Below, in pieces: positions 7,313 through 13,991 of a stretch of 24,290 nucleotides of DNA. Position 1 is the first letter of the stretch. The number at the start of each line of letters is the position of its first letter. The position numbers and the translations under genes were made by a program. The notes below the pieces were generated by a model that was not told where the DNA came from, did not search any database, and was given only the letters and a program-made list of their open reading frames with translations. Origin of the DNA: JBBROS01 sp038229135 (GTDB lineage: Bacteria; Pseudomonadota; Alphaproteobacteria; Acetobacterales; Acetobacteraceae); NCBI GenBank assembly GCA_038229135.1, contig JBBROS010000051.1, positions 1-24,290 of the forward strand, written 5' to 3'.

Positions 7313-8332
7313 ATGACAAGCGCCCCGCTCCCCCGCCTTCCACTCCGGGTCGCCGTCCAGATGGACCCCATCGAGACCATCAACATCGACGGGGACAGCA
7401 CCTTCGCCCTCATGCTGGAAGCGCAGCGCCGCGGCCACGCCCTCGTGCACTACGAAGTCCGCCACATGTCCCTCCACGAGGGCCGCACCACACAGGAGGG
7501 CCGCACCACCGAGCGGCTCATCGCCACCGTCCGCCCCGTCACCGTCCAGCGCGTCGCAGGCGCCCACTACACCTTCGGCGAACCCCAGCGCATCGACCTC
7601 GGCACCATGGACGTGGTCCTGATGCGCCAGGACCCGCCCTTCGACATGGCCTACATCACCGCCACACACATGCTGGAGCACATCCACCCCCGCACCCTCG
7701 TGGTCAACGACCCGGCCAACGTCCGCAACGCCCCCGAGAAGCTCCTCGTCACCCACTTCCCGGACCTCATGCCCCCCACCCTCATCACCTGGGACCAGGA
7801 GGCCATCCGCGCCTTCCGCGCCGAGCACACCGACATCATCGTCAAGCCCCTCTTCGGCAACGGCGGCTCCGGCGTCTTCCGCATCCGCGAAGGCGACGAG
7901 AACCTCGCCAGCCTGCTCGAGATGCATTGGTCCCGATCCCGCGAGCCGCTCATGATCCAGCGCTACGAGCCCGCCGTCCGCCGCGGCGACAAGCGCATCA
8001 TCCTCATCGACGGCGAGCCCCTCGGCGCCATCAACCGCGTGCCGGCCGAAGGCGAGGCCCGCAGCAACATGCACGTCGGCGGCCGCCCCGAACCCACGAG
8101 GCTCACCGACCGCGAGCGCGAGATCTGCCGCCGCATCGGCCCGACGCTGCGCGCCCAGGGCCTCCTCTTCACCGGCATCGACGTCATCGGCGACTGGCTC
8201 ACCGAAATCAACGTCACCAGCCCCACCGGCCTCCAGGAGCTCGCCCGCTTCGACGGGATCGACCTCGCCCAACCCATCTGGGACCACATCGAAGCCAAGC
8301 GCGCCGCCCTCGCCGCGCCCACCCCGGGCTGA
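7313..8332 (+). CDS. gshB: Glutathione synthase (prokaryotic GshB)
   Basis: Catalyses ATP-dependent joining of gamma-glutamylcysteine and glycine to glutathione in the cytosol. The product is 339 residues; E. coli GshB is about 316, and the excess is mainly the N-terminal extension and a short loop. Diagnostic segments are MDPIETINIDGDSTFALMLE (17-36), VLMRQDPPFDMAYI (102-115), NDPANVRNAPEKL, the ATP-grasp loop VKPLFGNGGSGVFRI, and the C-terminal metal/ATP site EINVTSPTGLQEL. The direct repeat-like EGRTTQEGRTTERL at about 56-69 sits in a loop and comes from a short DNA duplication (GAGGGCCGCACCAC at 7478 and 7497). The ATG at 7313 is the first start. Its close proximity to rpe (38-bp gap) suggests co-transcription. 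Confidence 0.95.
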   Translation: MTSAPLPRLPLRVAVQMDPIETINIDGDSTFALMLEAQRRGHALVHYEVRHMSLHEGRTTQEGRTTERLIATVRPVTVQRVAGAHYTFGEPQRIDLGTMDVVLMRQDPPFDMAYITATHMLEHIHPRTLVVNDPANVRNAPEKLLVTHFPDLMPPTLITWDQEAIRAFRAEHTDIIVKPLFGNGGSGVFRIREGDENLASLLEMHWSRSREPLMIQRYEPAVRRGDKRIILIDGEPLGAINRVPAEGEARSNMHVGGRPEPTRLTDREREICRRIGPTLRAQGLLFTGIDVIGDWLTEINVTSPTGLQELARFDGIDLAQPIWDHIEAKRAALAAPTPG

Positions 8333-8370
8333 CCTTTCCCCGCTCACCCGAAACCCTCTAGAACCCCCCG

Positions 8371-9042
8371 ATGCACGATGCCTCCTGGCCACCCCCCGCC
8401 CCAATTCTCGCCCCAAGCCTGCTCGCCGCCGACTTCGCGCGCCTCGGGGACGAGGCCGCCTCTGTCGAGCAGGCCGGCGCCGACTGGCTGCACCTCGACG
8501 TCATGGACGGCCACTTCGTCCCGAACCTCTCCTTCGGCACCCCCGTCCTGAAATCCCTCCGGGCCCGCACGAAGCTCCCCTTCGACGTCCACCTCATGAT
8601 CGCCCCCGTCGACCCCTTCGTCGCCGCCTTCGTCGAGGCCGGGGCGGACCACGTCACCGTCCATGTCGAGGCCGGGCCCAACCTGCACCGCACCCTCCAG
8701 CTCATCCGCCACCTCGGCGCCCGCCCGGGCGTCGCCCTCAACCCCGCCACCCCGGCCGAGATGGTCGCTCCCGTGCTGGACGACGTCGACCAGGTCCTCG
8801 TCATGACCGTGAACCCCGGTTTCGGCGGCCAGGCGTTCATCGAGAGCCAGCTGGACAAGCTCCGCCAGCTCCGCGCCATGATCGCCGGCCGCCCGATCGT
8901 GCTCGGCGTCGACGGCGGCGTCGACACCCGCACCGCCCCCCGCGCGCTGGCCGCCGGCGCCACCATGCTCGTCGCCGGCACCTCCGTCTTCGGCAAGCCG
9001 GACCGCCGCGCCGCCCTCGATGCGCTGAGGCCCACCACTTGA
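8371..9042 (+). CDS. rpe: Ribulose-phosphate 3-epimerase
   Basis: Interconverts D-ribulose 5-phosphate and D-xylulose 5-phosphate in the pentose phosphate or Calvin pathway, in the cytosol. The 223-residue TIM barrel matches the family size. Motifs seen: APSLLAADFARL (14-25), HLDVMDGHFVPN with catalytic Asp43 and metal ligand His41, DVHLM with His74, MTVNPGFGGQAF (145-156), and VDGGV with the second catalytic Asp181. The phosphate-binding AGTSVFG follows. The stop codon TGA overlaps the TTG start of the heparinase-like gene, so the two are probably translationally coupled. Confidence 0.96.
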   Translation: MHDASWPPPAPILAPSLLAADFARLGDEAASVEQAGADWLHLDVMDGHFVPNLSFGTPVLKSLRARTKLPFDVHLMIAPVDPFVAAFVEAGADHVTVHVEAGPNLHRTLQLIRHLGARPGVALNPATPAEMVAPVLDDVDQVLVMTVNPGFGGQAFIESQLDKLRQLRAMIAGRPIVLGVDGGVDTRTAPRALAAGATMLVAGTSVFGKPDRRAALDALRPTT

Positions 9043-10709
9043 CGCCCACCCACCTGAGCCCGCGCCGCTGGGTCAAATCCGCCCGGCTCGCCCTCTCCCG
9101 CCTGCAGCTTCCATTGGCCCGCGTGCCCGATGCGCCCAGCGTCAGCGTCCGCGACCCCTGGCCCGGCGACCCGGCCCGCGGCGCCCGCATCCTGAAGGGC
9201 GAGCTCGAGCTCGCCGGCTCCGTCCGCCCCCTCGCCCACGGCTGCTTCGCAGACGCCGCAGGCTCCGACGCCATGCGCGCCGCCGCCCACGGCTTCGGCT
9301 GGCTCCGGGACCTCCGCGCCCTCGGCACCGACGCCGCCCGCTCCCGCGCCCGCGCCCTCGTGTCCGACTGGCTCACCGCCACCCCCCGCGACCGCATCGC
9401 CACCCGGCCGGACGTCGCCGGCGCCCGCATCTCGGCGTGGCTCGGCCATTACGACTTCTTCGTCGCCTCCGCCGACGACGCCTTCCGCAGCGCCTTCATG
9501 GCCCGCCTCGTCGCCGACGCGCGCCAACTGGCCGCCGCCATACCCGGCGACGAGATCGACCATCGGGCACTCACAGCCCTCAAGGGCCTCGTCGCCGCCG
9601 CCGTGGCCCTCCCCACCCAGGGCACCAGCCTCACCCGCGCCATGCGCCTCCTCCCGCAGGAGCTCGCCCGCCAGGTGCTGCCCGATGGCTGCCACGCCGA
9701 GCGCAGCCCAGCCGCCCAGCTGGCCGCCCTGCAGGACCTGACCGAAATCCGCGCGCTGCTCCAGGCCGCCCTCTCCCAGCCCCCCGCCGCCCTCGCCTCG
9801 GCCATCGAGCGCATGGCCCCCGCCCTGCGCGCCATGCGCCACGGCGACGGCGGCCTCGCCCTCTTCAACGGCGCCCACGAGGAGCTGCCCACCCTCATCG
9901 ACCTCGTCCTCACCCAGGCCGGCCGCAGCGTCCGGGCCCCCGCCGGCCTCACCGAATCCGGTTTCCAACGCCTCCAGGCCGGCCGCACCGTGCTCATGGT
10001 CGATTGCGGCCCACCACCGCCCCACGGCCTGGACGCCCTCGCCCACGCCGGCACGCTCGCCATCGAGGTCTCGGTCGGCCGCGAACGCCTCATCGTCAAC
10101 GTCGGCGCCGCCCCTCCAGCCTCGGGCGGCAGCTCAGCCGGCGGCTCGGGCGACAGCACCTGGCGCCCTGGCACCGGGCGCCCCAGCTCCTGGCGGGACG
10201 CCGCTCGCGCCACGGCCGCCCACTCCACCCTGGTCGTGGCCGACACCAGCAGCAGCGAGCTGAAGGACACCGGCTTGGGCCGAACCCCCGCCGTGGTCGA
10301 CGCCCAACGCCAGGAGGCCAACGGCGCCCACTGGCTCGAGGCCAGCCACGACGGATACCGCCGCACCCACGGCGCCGTCGTCCACCGCCGCCTCTACATG
10401 GCCGAATCCGGCGAGGACATCCGCGGCGAGGACAGCGTCGACGCCCCCGAGCCCTTGCCCTTCGCCATCCGCTTCCACCTCCACCCCCTCGTCGTCCCCA
10501 GCCTGCAGCAGGACGGCCGCAGCGTCGTCCTCCGCCTCCCCGGCGGCAGCGTGTGGTCCCTCAAGGCCAAAGGCGGCGAGATCGCCCTCGAGGAAAGCGT
10601 CTATCTCGGGACCGGCGAACCCCGCGGCACCCAACAGATCGTCCTCCAAGGCGGCGGCCCCGGCGCCGAGATGCAGGGCGCCGAATGGGCCCTGACCAAG
10701 ATCGGCTAG
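9039..10709 (+). CDS. Heparinase II/III family protein
   Basis: Product of 556 residues with an N-terminal helical toroid (about 60-300, including the ISAWLGHYDFFVAS segment) and a C-terminal heparinase II/III-like beta domain (PF07940; HAGTLAIEVSVGRERLIVN, AHSTLVVADTSSSEL, GYRRTHGAVVHRRLYMAE). Family members are polysaccharide lyases. The alphaproteobacterial paralogues found beside rsmB/purH have no proven substrate, and this one belongs to that group. There is no signal peptide, which is odd for a secreted lyase. It starts at TTG (9039) overlapping the rpe stop in the tetranucleotide TTGA; no better start gives the full N-terminus. A glycine/serine-rich stretch (GGSSAGGSGDSTW) is an insertion-like loop. 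A GC hairpin lies 22 bases behind the stop. Confidence 0.88.
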   Translation: MTPTHLSPRRWVKSARLALSRLQLPLARVPDAPSVSVRDPWPGDPARGARILKGELELAGSVRPLAHGCFADAAGSDAMRAAAHGFGWLRDLRALGTDAARSRARALVSDWLTATPRDRIATRPDVAGARISAWLGHYDFFVASADDAFRSAFMARLVADARQLAAAIPGDEIDHRALTALKGLVAAAVALPTQGTSLTRAMRLLPQELARQVLPDGCHAERSPAAQLAALQDLTEIRALLQAALSQPPAALASAIERMAPALRAMRHGDGGLALFNGAHEELPTLIDLVLTQAGRSVRAPAGLTESGFQRLQAGRTVLMVDCGPPPPHGLDALAHAGTLAIEVSVGRERLIVNVGAAPPASGGSSAGGSGDSTWRPGTGRPSSWRDAARATAAHSTLVVADTSSSELKDTGLGRTPAVVDAQRQEANGAHWLEASHDGYRRTHGAVVHRRLYMAESGEDIRGEDSVDAPEPLPFAIRFHLHPLVVPSLQQDGRSVVLRLPGGSVWSLKAKGGEIALEESVYLGTGEPRGTQQIVLQGGGPGAEMQGAEWALTKIG

Positions 10710-10731
10710 AAGCCCCTGCGACGAACCTGCT

Positions 10732-10769
10732 CCCCCCTCCCCTTGCAAGAGGGGCCGGGGAGGGGGGCC
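10732..10769. repeat. GC-rich hairpin repeat, copy 2
   Basis: CCCCCCTCCCC (10732-10742) pairs perfectly with GGGGAGGGGGG (10757-10767), an 11-bp stem with a 14-nt loop starting TTGCAAG. It lies 22 bases behind the heparinase-like stop and 7 bases before the heptamer array. It has the same architecture as the copies at 1336 and 20032. It could fold in RNA as a strong hairpin, but no U tract follows. Confidence 0.7.
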
Positions 10770-10775
10770 GAGCGG

Positions 10776-10859
10776 CCCCAAGCCCCAAGCCCCAAGCCCC
10801 AAGCCCCAAGCCCCAGGCCCCACGCCCAACGCCCAACGCCCAACGCCCAACGCCCAACG
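10776..10859. repeat. Heptanucleotide tandem array (12 units), G-quadruplex-capable on the minus strand
   Basis: Five exact CCCCAAG units (10776-10810), one CCCCAGG, one CCCCACG, then five exact CCCAACG units (10825-10859) form 84 bp in perfect 7-bp register. On the minus strand the first block reads as GGGG runs separated by 3-nt CTT loops, a textbook G4 motif. It lies in the presumed 5' region of the aspartic protease gene, 60 bp before its ATG. It is intergenic, so the 7-bp period does not disturb any gene I accept. Confidence 0.9.
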
Positions 10860-10919
10860 CCAACAACTTCCCACGTTTCCCAACGCGAACCACCCCGAAC
10901 CACCCGCTATCCTCGGTCC

Positions 10920-11663
10920 ATGCTGTTTCGAGTGTTCGCCGTCTCCTGCACGCTGGTCGCCGTCGCCGCCCTGATGGTGTGGCGCGCCCCGAAGCCCGCC
11001 CAGCCCGCCCCCGAAGCCAAAGCTCTGGCCGCTCCAGCAATCCGCGAGTTCGACCCGGCCCCGGCCAGGTTCGCCGAGGCCAGCCCCTTGAAGGAGCCGG
11101 CCCCAGCGCCCTCCCCCCCCCAAATCGCCACCCCCCAGATCTCCACCCCCCCGGCCTTGGAGCGCACCGCCCCGCAAACCTATGCCCTCCCGCCCGCCGC
11201 CCTCCCGCCCGCCACCCTCGCCCCCGCAGCCCTGCCCACCGTCACCTACCCCGGCGCCTACACCGCCGCCCCAGGCAACCGCCCCGGTGCCAGGCAGGCC
11301 ACCGCCACCCGCGCCCGCGACGGCCATTTCTGGTTCGACGCCACCATCAACGGCGCCCCCGCCAGGTTCCTCTTCGACACCGGCGCCTCCCGCACCGGCA
11401 TCCGCCACGAGGAAGCGCTCGCCCTCGGCATCAACCCCGCCAACCTCACCTTCAGCGTGAAGGTGCAAACCGCCAACGGCCCCGGCGAAGTCGCCCCAAC
11501 GACCATCGACACCATGACCATCGGCGGCATTACCGCCCGCGCCGTCCCCGCCTTCGTCGCCCGCCCCGGCGCGCTCGCCACCAACCTGCTCGGCCAATCC
11601 TTCATGGGCCGGCTGCGGGAGTTCAACACCGTCGGGGACACGATGGTGCTGGTGGGGCAATAG
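10920..11663 (+). CDS. Membrane-anchored retropepsin-like aspartic protease (TIGR02281-type)
   Basis: Product of 247 residues from the ATG at 10920; the frame is open upstream through the heptamer array but only as repeat-encoded Pro/Lys/Gln. Residues 4-22 form an N-terminal membrane anchor, 23-125 a Pro/Ala-rich linker, and 130-247 a clan AA aspartic protease domain. The catalytic motif is FLFDTGASRTGI (DTGAS at 153-157), preceded by the HFWFDATINGAPARF strand and followed by the conserved LLGQSFMGRL loop and a hydrophobic C-terminal strand. Only one DTG is present, so it should act as a homodimer like retropepsins. It is probably periplasmic, tethered to the inner membrane. Its substrate is unknown. 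It stands alone and converges on the WD40 gene. Confidence 0.88.
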   Translation: MLFRVFAVSCTLVAVAALMVWRAPKPAQPAPEAKALAAPAIREFDPAPARFAEASPLKEPAPAPSPPQIATPQISTPPALERTAPQTYALPPAALPPATLAPAALPTVTYPGAYTAAPGNRPGARQATATRARDGHFWFDATINGAPARFLFDTGASRTGIRHEEALALGINPANLTFSVKVQTANGPGEVAPTTIDTMTIGGITARAVPAFVARPGALATNLLGQSFMGRLREFNTVGDTMVLVGQ

Positions 11664-11721
11664 CACCGACATCGATGGGTCGAGCGCAGCCAAGGTGCCT
11701 GGCTTGCACCGAGCCGGCCCG

Positions 11722-11761
11722 TCGGCCCCCTGGATCGCCACGCCTGCGGCTCGCGATGACG
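11722..11761 (+). repeat. 40-bp dispersed repeat, copy A
   Basis: Runs from TCGGCCCCC through GGATCGCC to the core CGCCTGCGGCTCGCGATGAC. The reverse complement at 20132-20170 is identical except for one inserted T and one A/G change. It lies in the gap between the convergent protease and WD40 genes. It is probably a REP-like intergenic element. Confidence 0.75.
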
Positions 11762-11807
11762 GAGTGCCTTCCGTCTGACGCTGTAGGCCGCGCTCGGATC
11801 CCGCGCC

Positions 11808-11840
11808 AGCGTCGAGCGAACGGTCGAGCCCCTCGACGCT
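11808..11840. terminator. Candidate bidirectional terminator between convergent genes
   Basis: AGCGTCGAG (11808-11816) and CTCGACGCT (11832-11840) are a perfect 9-bp inverted repeat with a 15-nt loop, followed by TTACATTA. It lies behind the protease stop (11663) and the WD40 stop (11859). Position favours a terminator for either strand, but there is no long T tract. Confidence 0.4.
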
Positions 11841-11858
11841 TACATTACGCCCGATCGC

Positions 11859-12899
11859 CTATCCTCGCCCGAGGTCCACCACCCCCGCGAACCCGTCCTC
11901 CGTCCCGAACGCCAGCCGCGTCCCATCCGCACTCCACCCCAGCGCCGACACCCCCGCCCCGCCCTTGGATCCCCGGGGAGGCGCCACCGGCAGCACCCGC
12001 TCGCTCGCAATCTCGGCAAGCACCACCAGCCCGTCGCTGAACCCGGCCGCCACCATCTCGTCCCGGGGGTGGAACGCCACCCGCGTGCACAGCACCTGGT
12101 CCCCGCCGGCCAGCTCCAGCGGCTGCTTGCCCATCGGCCCGCCCCCGAAGAACGGCCACAACACCACCGCCTCTGCCCCCGCGCTCGCCAGCCAGCGGCC
12201 CTTGCGGCTGAAGCTCAAGCTCTCGCACTTGGCCGGGTAGCCGCTCATACGCATGTGCTGCCCGTCCGCCAGCCGCCAGCCGTGCAGCGCATTCTCCTGC
12301 ATCGCCGTCACCACCGCATCCCCATCCGGATGCAGCGCCAGACCCGTATGGCTGCCCTTCCACTCCAGCACCCGCGCCTTGTCCTCGCGCGCCCCCACGA
12401 ACCACAGGCTCGCCCCGTTGTAATGGCTCGCCGCCACCCGCTTGCCCTTCGCATCGAACGCCAGCCCGGTCACGCTCGAGGGATGCACCAGCTCCTTGAG
12501 CTTCTTGCCATCGGCCCCGAACACATGCGCCGCCTTCCCCACCCCGGCCGCCACCATGCCCCCCGACACCGCCACATGCTCCACCCACCGGCTCCCGAAC
12601 CGCGCCAGCTCCTCCACCCCCTCTTGCCCGACCGCCGTGCCCGCCACCCGGCACAGCCGCCCGTCATCCCCGCCCGTCACCCACCCGGCCCCGGACGCCA
12701 CCATCGACAGCACCGCCCCGTCATGCACCGGCACCACGTCCCAGCCCGCCGACGAAGCGGACGGCCCGACCCGCAGCGTCCCATCCCCCAGCGCGAACCC
12801 GAACCGCCCGCCCGCCTCGGCCACCGCCACCACGTGCGCACCCAGCTCCGCCGTCGTGCCACGCTCCCGCAGCACGAACCCCATGTCCGCAACCGGCAT
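11859..12899 (-). CDS. WD40-repeat beta-propeller protein
   Basis: Product of 346 residues, predicted cytosolic with no signal peptide. It shows degenerate WD40-type blades: GFALGDGTLRVG, VTGGDDGRLCRV, VTGLAFDAKGKRVAASHYNG, HTGLALHPDGDAVVTAMQEN, LSFSRKGRWLASAGAEAVVLW, VAFHPRDEMVAAGFSDGLVVL and VSALGWSADGTRLAFGTEDG. This gives about seven blades, enough for one closed propeller. Most blades lack the terminal Trp-Asp. Such proteins are scaffolds, and no enzymatic residues are evident. Its ATG overlaps the stop of a mini-ORF made from tandem copies of the cobW 3' end (TGATG). WD40 genes beside CobW-type GTPases occur in other alphaproteobacteria (from memory), so a functional link is possible. 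Last gene of the operon. Confidence 0.85.
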   Translation of the reverse strand: MPVADMGFVLRERGTTAELGAHVVAVAEAGGRFGFALGDGTLRVGPSASSAGWDVVPVHDGAVLSMVASGAGWVTGGDDGRLCRVAGTAVGQEGVEELARFGSRWVEHVAVSGGMVAAGVGKAAHVFGADGKKLKELVHPSSVTGLAFDAKGKRVAASHYNGASLWFVGAREDKARVLEWKGSHTGLALHPDGDAVVTAMQENALHGWRLADGQHMRMSGYPAKCESLSFSRKGRWLASAGAEAVVLWPFFGGGPMGKQPLELAGGDQVLCTRVAFHPRDEMVAAGFSDGLVVLAEIASERVLPVAPPRGSKGGAGVSALGWSADGTRLAFGTEDGFAGVVDLGRG

Positions 12900-12979
12900 C
12901 AGGCGTCGCCCGCCTCGGGCGCCATCACGCGGCCGCCCGCCTCAGGCGCCATCACGCGGCCGCCCGCCTCGGGCGCCAT
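12899..12979 (-). CDS. Repeat-derived mini-ORF (26 residues) coupled to the WD40 start
   Basis: The ATG at 12979 overlaps the stop of a preceding 8-codon ORF, and the TGA at 12901-12899 overlaps the WD40 ATG at 12899, both as TGATG. It encodes three copies of MAPEAGGRV (the last ending MAPEAGDA), produced by the 27-bp repeat. It is most likely a by-product of tandem duplication, but it could relay ribosomes from cobW to the WD40 gene. Translation is unproven. Confidence 0.3.
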   Translation of the reverse strand: MAPEAGGRVMAPEAGGRVMAPEAGDA

Positions 12980-13030
12980 CACGCGGCCACCGCCTCGGGC
13001 GCCATCACGCGGCCACCGTCTCGGGCACCT
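12911..13030. repeat. 26-27 bp tandem repeat spanning the cobW stop codon
   Basis: Units begin at 12911, 12938, 12965, 12991 and 13017 with periods 27, 27, 26 and 26 bp. The core is CGCCTCGGGCGCCATCACGC. On the minus strand each full unit contains GCGTGATGGCGCC or a near copy, i.e. the end of cobW plus a start codon. The first unit on the minus strand is the last 8 or so codons of cobW itself (PETVAA-stop), so the array arose by duplicating the gene end and its junction. Confidence 0.85.
12979..13005 (-). CDS. Repeat-derived mini-ORF (8 residues) coupled to the cobW stop
   Basis: ATG at 13005 overlaps the cobW TGA (TGATG) and encodes MAPEAVAA before its own TGA at 12981-12979, which again overlaps an ATG. 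The peptide copies the last residues of the CobW protein. It is probably functionless as a protein but would preserve translational coupling. Confidence 0.25.
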   Translation of the reverse strand: MAPEAVAA

Positions 13031-13991
13031 GGCACGCCTCGAACCCACGCCGCAGCTGCGGCCGGTTCAGGTTCCGCCCGATGAACACGATCTTGGAATG
13101 CCGCTCCGCCCCCGTTGCCCAGGGCGAGATGAAGTCCCCATCGGCAATCATGTGCACCGCCTGGAACGCGAACCGCCGCTCCTCCCCGGGGTAGGCCAGG
13201 ATCCCCTTCGTCCGCAGCAGGTCGCCCCCCTGCTCCTGCAGCAGCGTCCCGATCCACTGGTTGAACCGCTCCGGGTCCACCGCCCGCTTCACCTGGAAGC
13301 TCATGCTCGCCACGCCCTCGTCGTGCTCGTGCGCCGTGTCCTCCAGGAACTCCGGCTCCCGCTCCAGCACGCGGGCCAGGTCGAACGCCCCCTGGTTCAG
13401 CACGTCCCCGATGTCCACCGCCGAGCGCTGCGTCCGGTGGATCCGCGCCGACACGTTGATCCCGCGGATCGTCCGCTCCAGCGCGTCCAGCTCCTCGGGC
13501 GTCACCAGGTCCGTCTTGTTCAGGATGATCACGTCCGCGAACGCCACCTGCTCCTCCGCCTCCGGGCTGTCCAGTAACCGCAGCGGCAGGTGCTTGGCAT
13601 CCACCACGGTGATGATCGCATCGAGCCGCGTCCGCGCCCGCACCTGGTCGTCCACGAAGAAGGTCTGCGCCACCGGCGCCGGGTCGGCGAGCCCGGTCGT
13701 CTCCACGATGATCCCATCGAACCGCTTGGTGCGCTTCATCAGCCCGTTCACGATCCGGATCAGGTCGCCGCGCACGGTGCAGCACACGCACCCGTTGTTC
13801 ATCTCGAACACCTCCTCGTCGGCATCCACGACGAGGTCGTTGTCCACGCCCAGCTCCCCGAACTCGTTGATCACCACCGCATATTTCTTGCCGTGGTTCT
13901 CCGTCAGGATCCGGTTCAGCAGCGTCGTCTTGCCCGCACCCAGATAGCCGGTCAGCACGGTGACGGGGATGCGCGTGTCGGTCTCAGCCAT
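13005..13991 (-). CDS. CobW/COG0523 family GTP-binding metallochaperone
   Basis: A 328-residue G3E-type GTPase. Motifs: Walker A GYLGAGKTT (15-23), INEFGELGVDNDL (41-53), the metal-binding GCVCC (67-71), Walker B-region ETTGLADP (97-104), NKTD (158-161), and a C-terminal CobW_C domain ending HMIADGDFISPW and FIGRNLNR. The HEHDEG stretch (about 221-226) is a small His/acidic metal-binding segment. Family members insert or chaperone Zn, Co or Fe; which metal applies cannot be told here. A GTG at 14006 would add 5 residues, but AGGAG sits 6 bases before the ATG at 13991, so I take that start. The start overlaps the ligase gene by 8 bases. The 3' end has been tandemly copied. No Zur or B12-type control site was recognised. 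Confidence 0.92.
   Translation of the reverse strand: MAETDTRIPVTVLTGYLGAGKTTLLNRILTENHGKKYAVVINEFGELGVDNDLVVDADEEVFEMNNGCVCCTVRGDLIRIVNGLMKRTKRFDGIIVETTGLADPAPVAQTFFVDDQVRARTRLDAIITVVDAKHLPLRLLDSPEAEEQVAFADVIILNKTDLVTPEELDALERTIRGINVSARIHRTQRSAVDIGDVLNQGAFDLARVLEREPEFLEDTAHEHDEGVASMSFQVKRAVDPERFNQWIGTLLQEQGGDLLRTKGILAYPGEERRFAFQAVHMIADGDFISPWATGAERHSKIVFIGRNLNRPQLRRGFEACQVPETVAA

Noticed and set aside
8358..10046. 562-codon minus-strand frame opposite rpe and heparinase-like genes
   Set aside because: Gly/Ala/Glu-rich shadow of genes with intact motifs; no domain.
9437..12040. 867-codon plus-strand frame overlapping heparinase-like and protease genes
   Set aside because: Arg/Pro low-complexity translation out of frame with two genes that carry recognisable domains.
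10776..13030. Possible CRISPR arrays at the tandem repeats
   Set aside because: Units are directly adjacent with no spacers and are 7 or 26-27 bp; no cas genes are present.
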